DNA from: Woeseiaceae bacterium
GTDB taxonomy: Bacteria; Pseudomonadota; Gammaproteobacteria; Steroidobacterales; Woeseiaceae
Assembly (NCBI GenBank): GCA_022866645.1
Contig: JALHUQ010000391.1
Span: forward strand, 1 to 5,055
DNA: 5,055 bases
Reading direction: 5' to 3'
Shown here in pieces: positions 5,015 through 5,055 of this stretch. Positions within the stretch are counted from its first letter, which is position 1. Each line of letters opens with the position of its first letter. The notes beneath the pieces are model-generated. The model made no database searches. It saw only the letters and a list, made by a program, of their open reading frames with translations, and was not told the origin of the DNA. The position numbers were made by a program, and so were the translations under genes.

Positions 5015-5036
5015 CGTGTTGATGCGGGTCAACACG
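5015..5036. other. perfect 8-bp stem-loop at the window end
   Basis: CGTGTTGA and TCAACACG enclose TGCGGG. It continues the series of structures right of oriT. It could also be an operator for a gene beyond the window. Positions 4682-5055 contain no supportable gene; GAGTCGGG occurs twice at 4747-4754 and 4760-4767. Confidence 0.4.
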
Positions 5037-5055
5037 AATACGGATACGACGGGAG

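Overview
This window looks like part of a mobilizable plasmid or integrated mobilizable island from a GC-rich proteobacterium. The main evidence is at the right end: a minus-strand MOBQ-family relaxase (TraA/MobA type) and, just upstream, an origin of transfer. The oriT has a short inverted repeat followed by the TAAGTGCGCCCTC nick core known from RSF1010/R1162. The host genus cannot be named from the sequence alone. A gammaproteobacterium or betaproteobacterium is plausible from the oriT type and base composition (inference).

Layout, left to right. Positions 1-231 have no convincing gene but carry short degenerate repeats that recur around 2020-2377. An orphan 97-residue minus-strand ORF follows (232-525). 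Next is a 233-bp spacer with an operator-like inverted repeat, then a plus-strand DsbA/FrnE-like thioredoxin-fold gene (759-1418) that looks more AT-rich than its neighbours. A convergent minus-strand DUF3995 membrane protein gene (1528-1956) follows. Positions 1957-2447 hold no intact gene. They contain a detached copy of the relaxase C-terminal tail (2122-2163), several hairpins and the second set of repeats. A plus-strand DUF899 thioredoxin-like gene (2448-3152) converges on the relaxase gene (3330-4511, minus). The last 544 bases hold the relaxase leader hairpin, oriT, two further GCGCCCTC cores and a run of perfect stem-loops.

The relaxase would nick oriT on the plus strand. The 3' side of the nick (to the right) would then enter a recipient first and the relaxase gene last. 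No coupling protein, mating-pore gene, replication gene, integrase or transposase is visible, so transfer would need a helper system. The remaining genes look like cargo. Two of them are thioredoxin-fold proteins, which hints at redox or detoxification functions but does not prove a shared pathway.

The most unusual points are the duplicated relaxase tail, which brackets the DUF899 gene in direct orientation, and the repeated nick-core motifs with hairpins in the DNA next to oriT.
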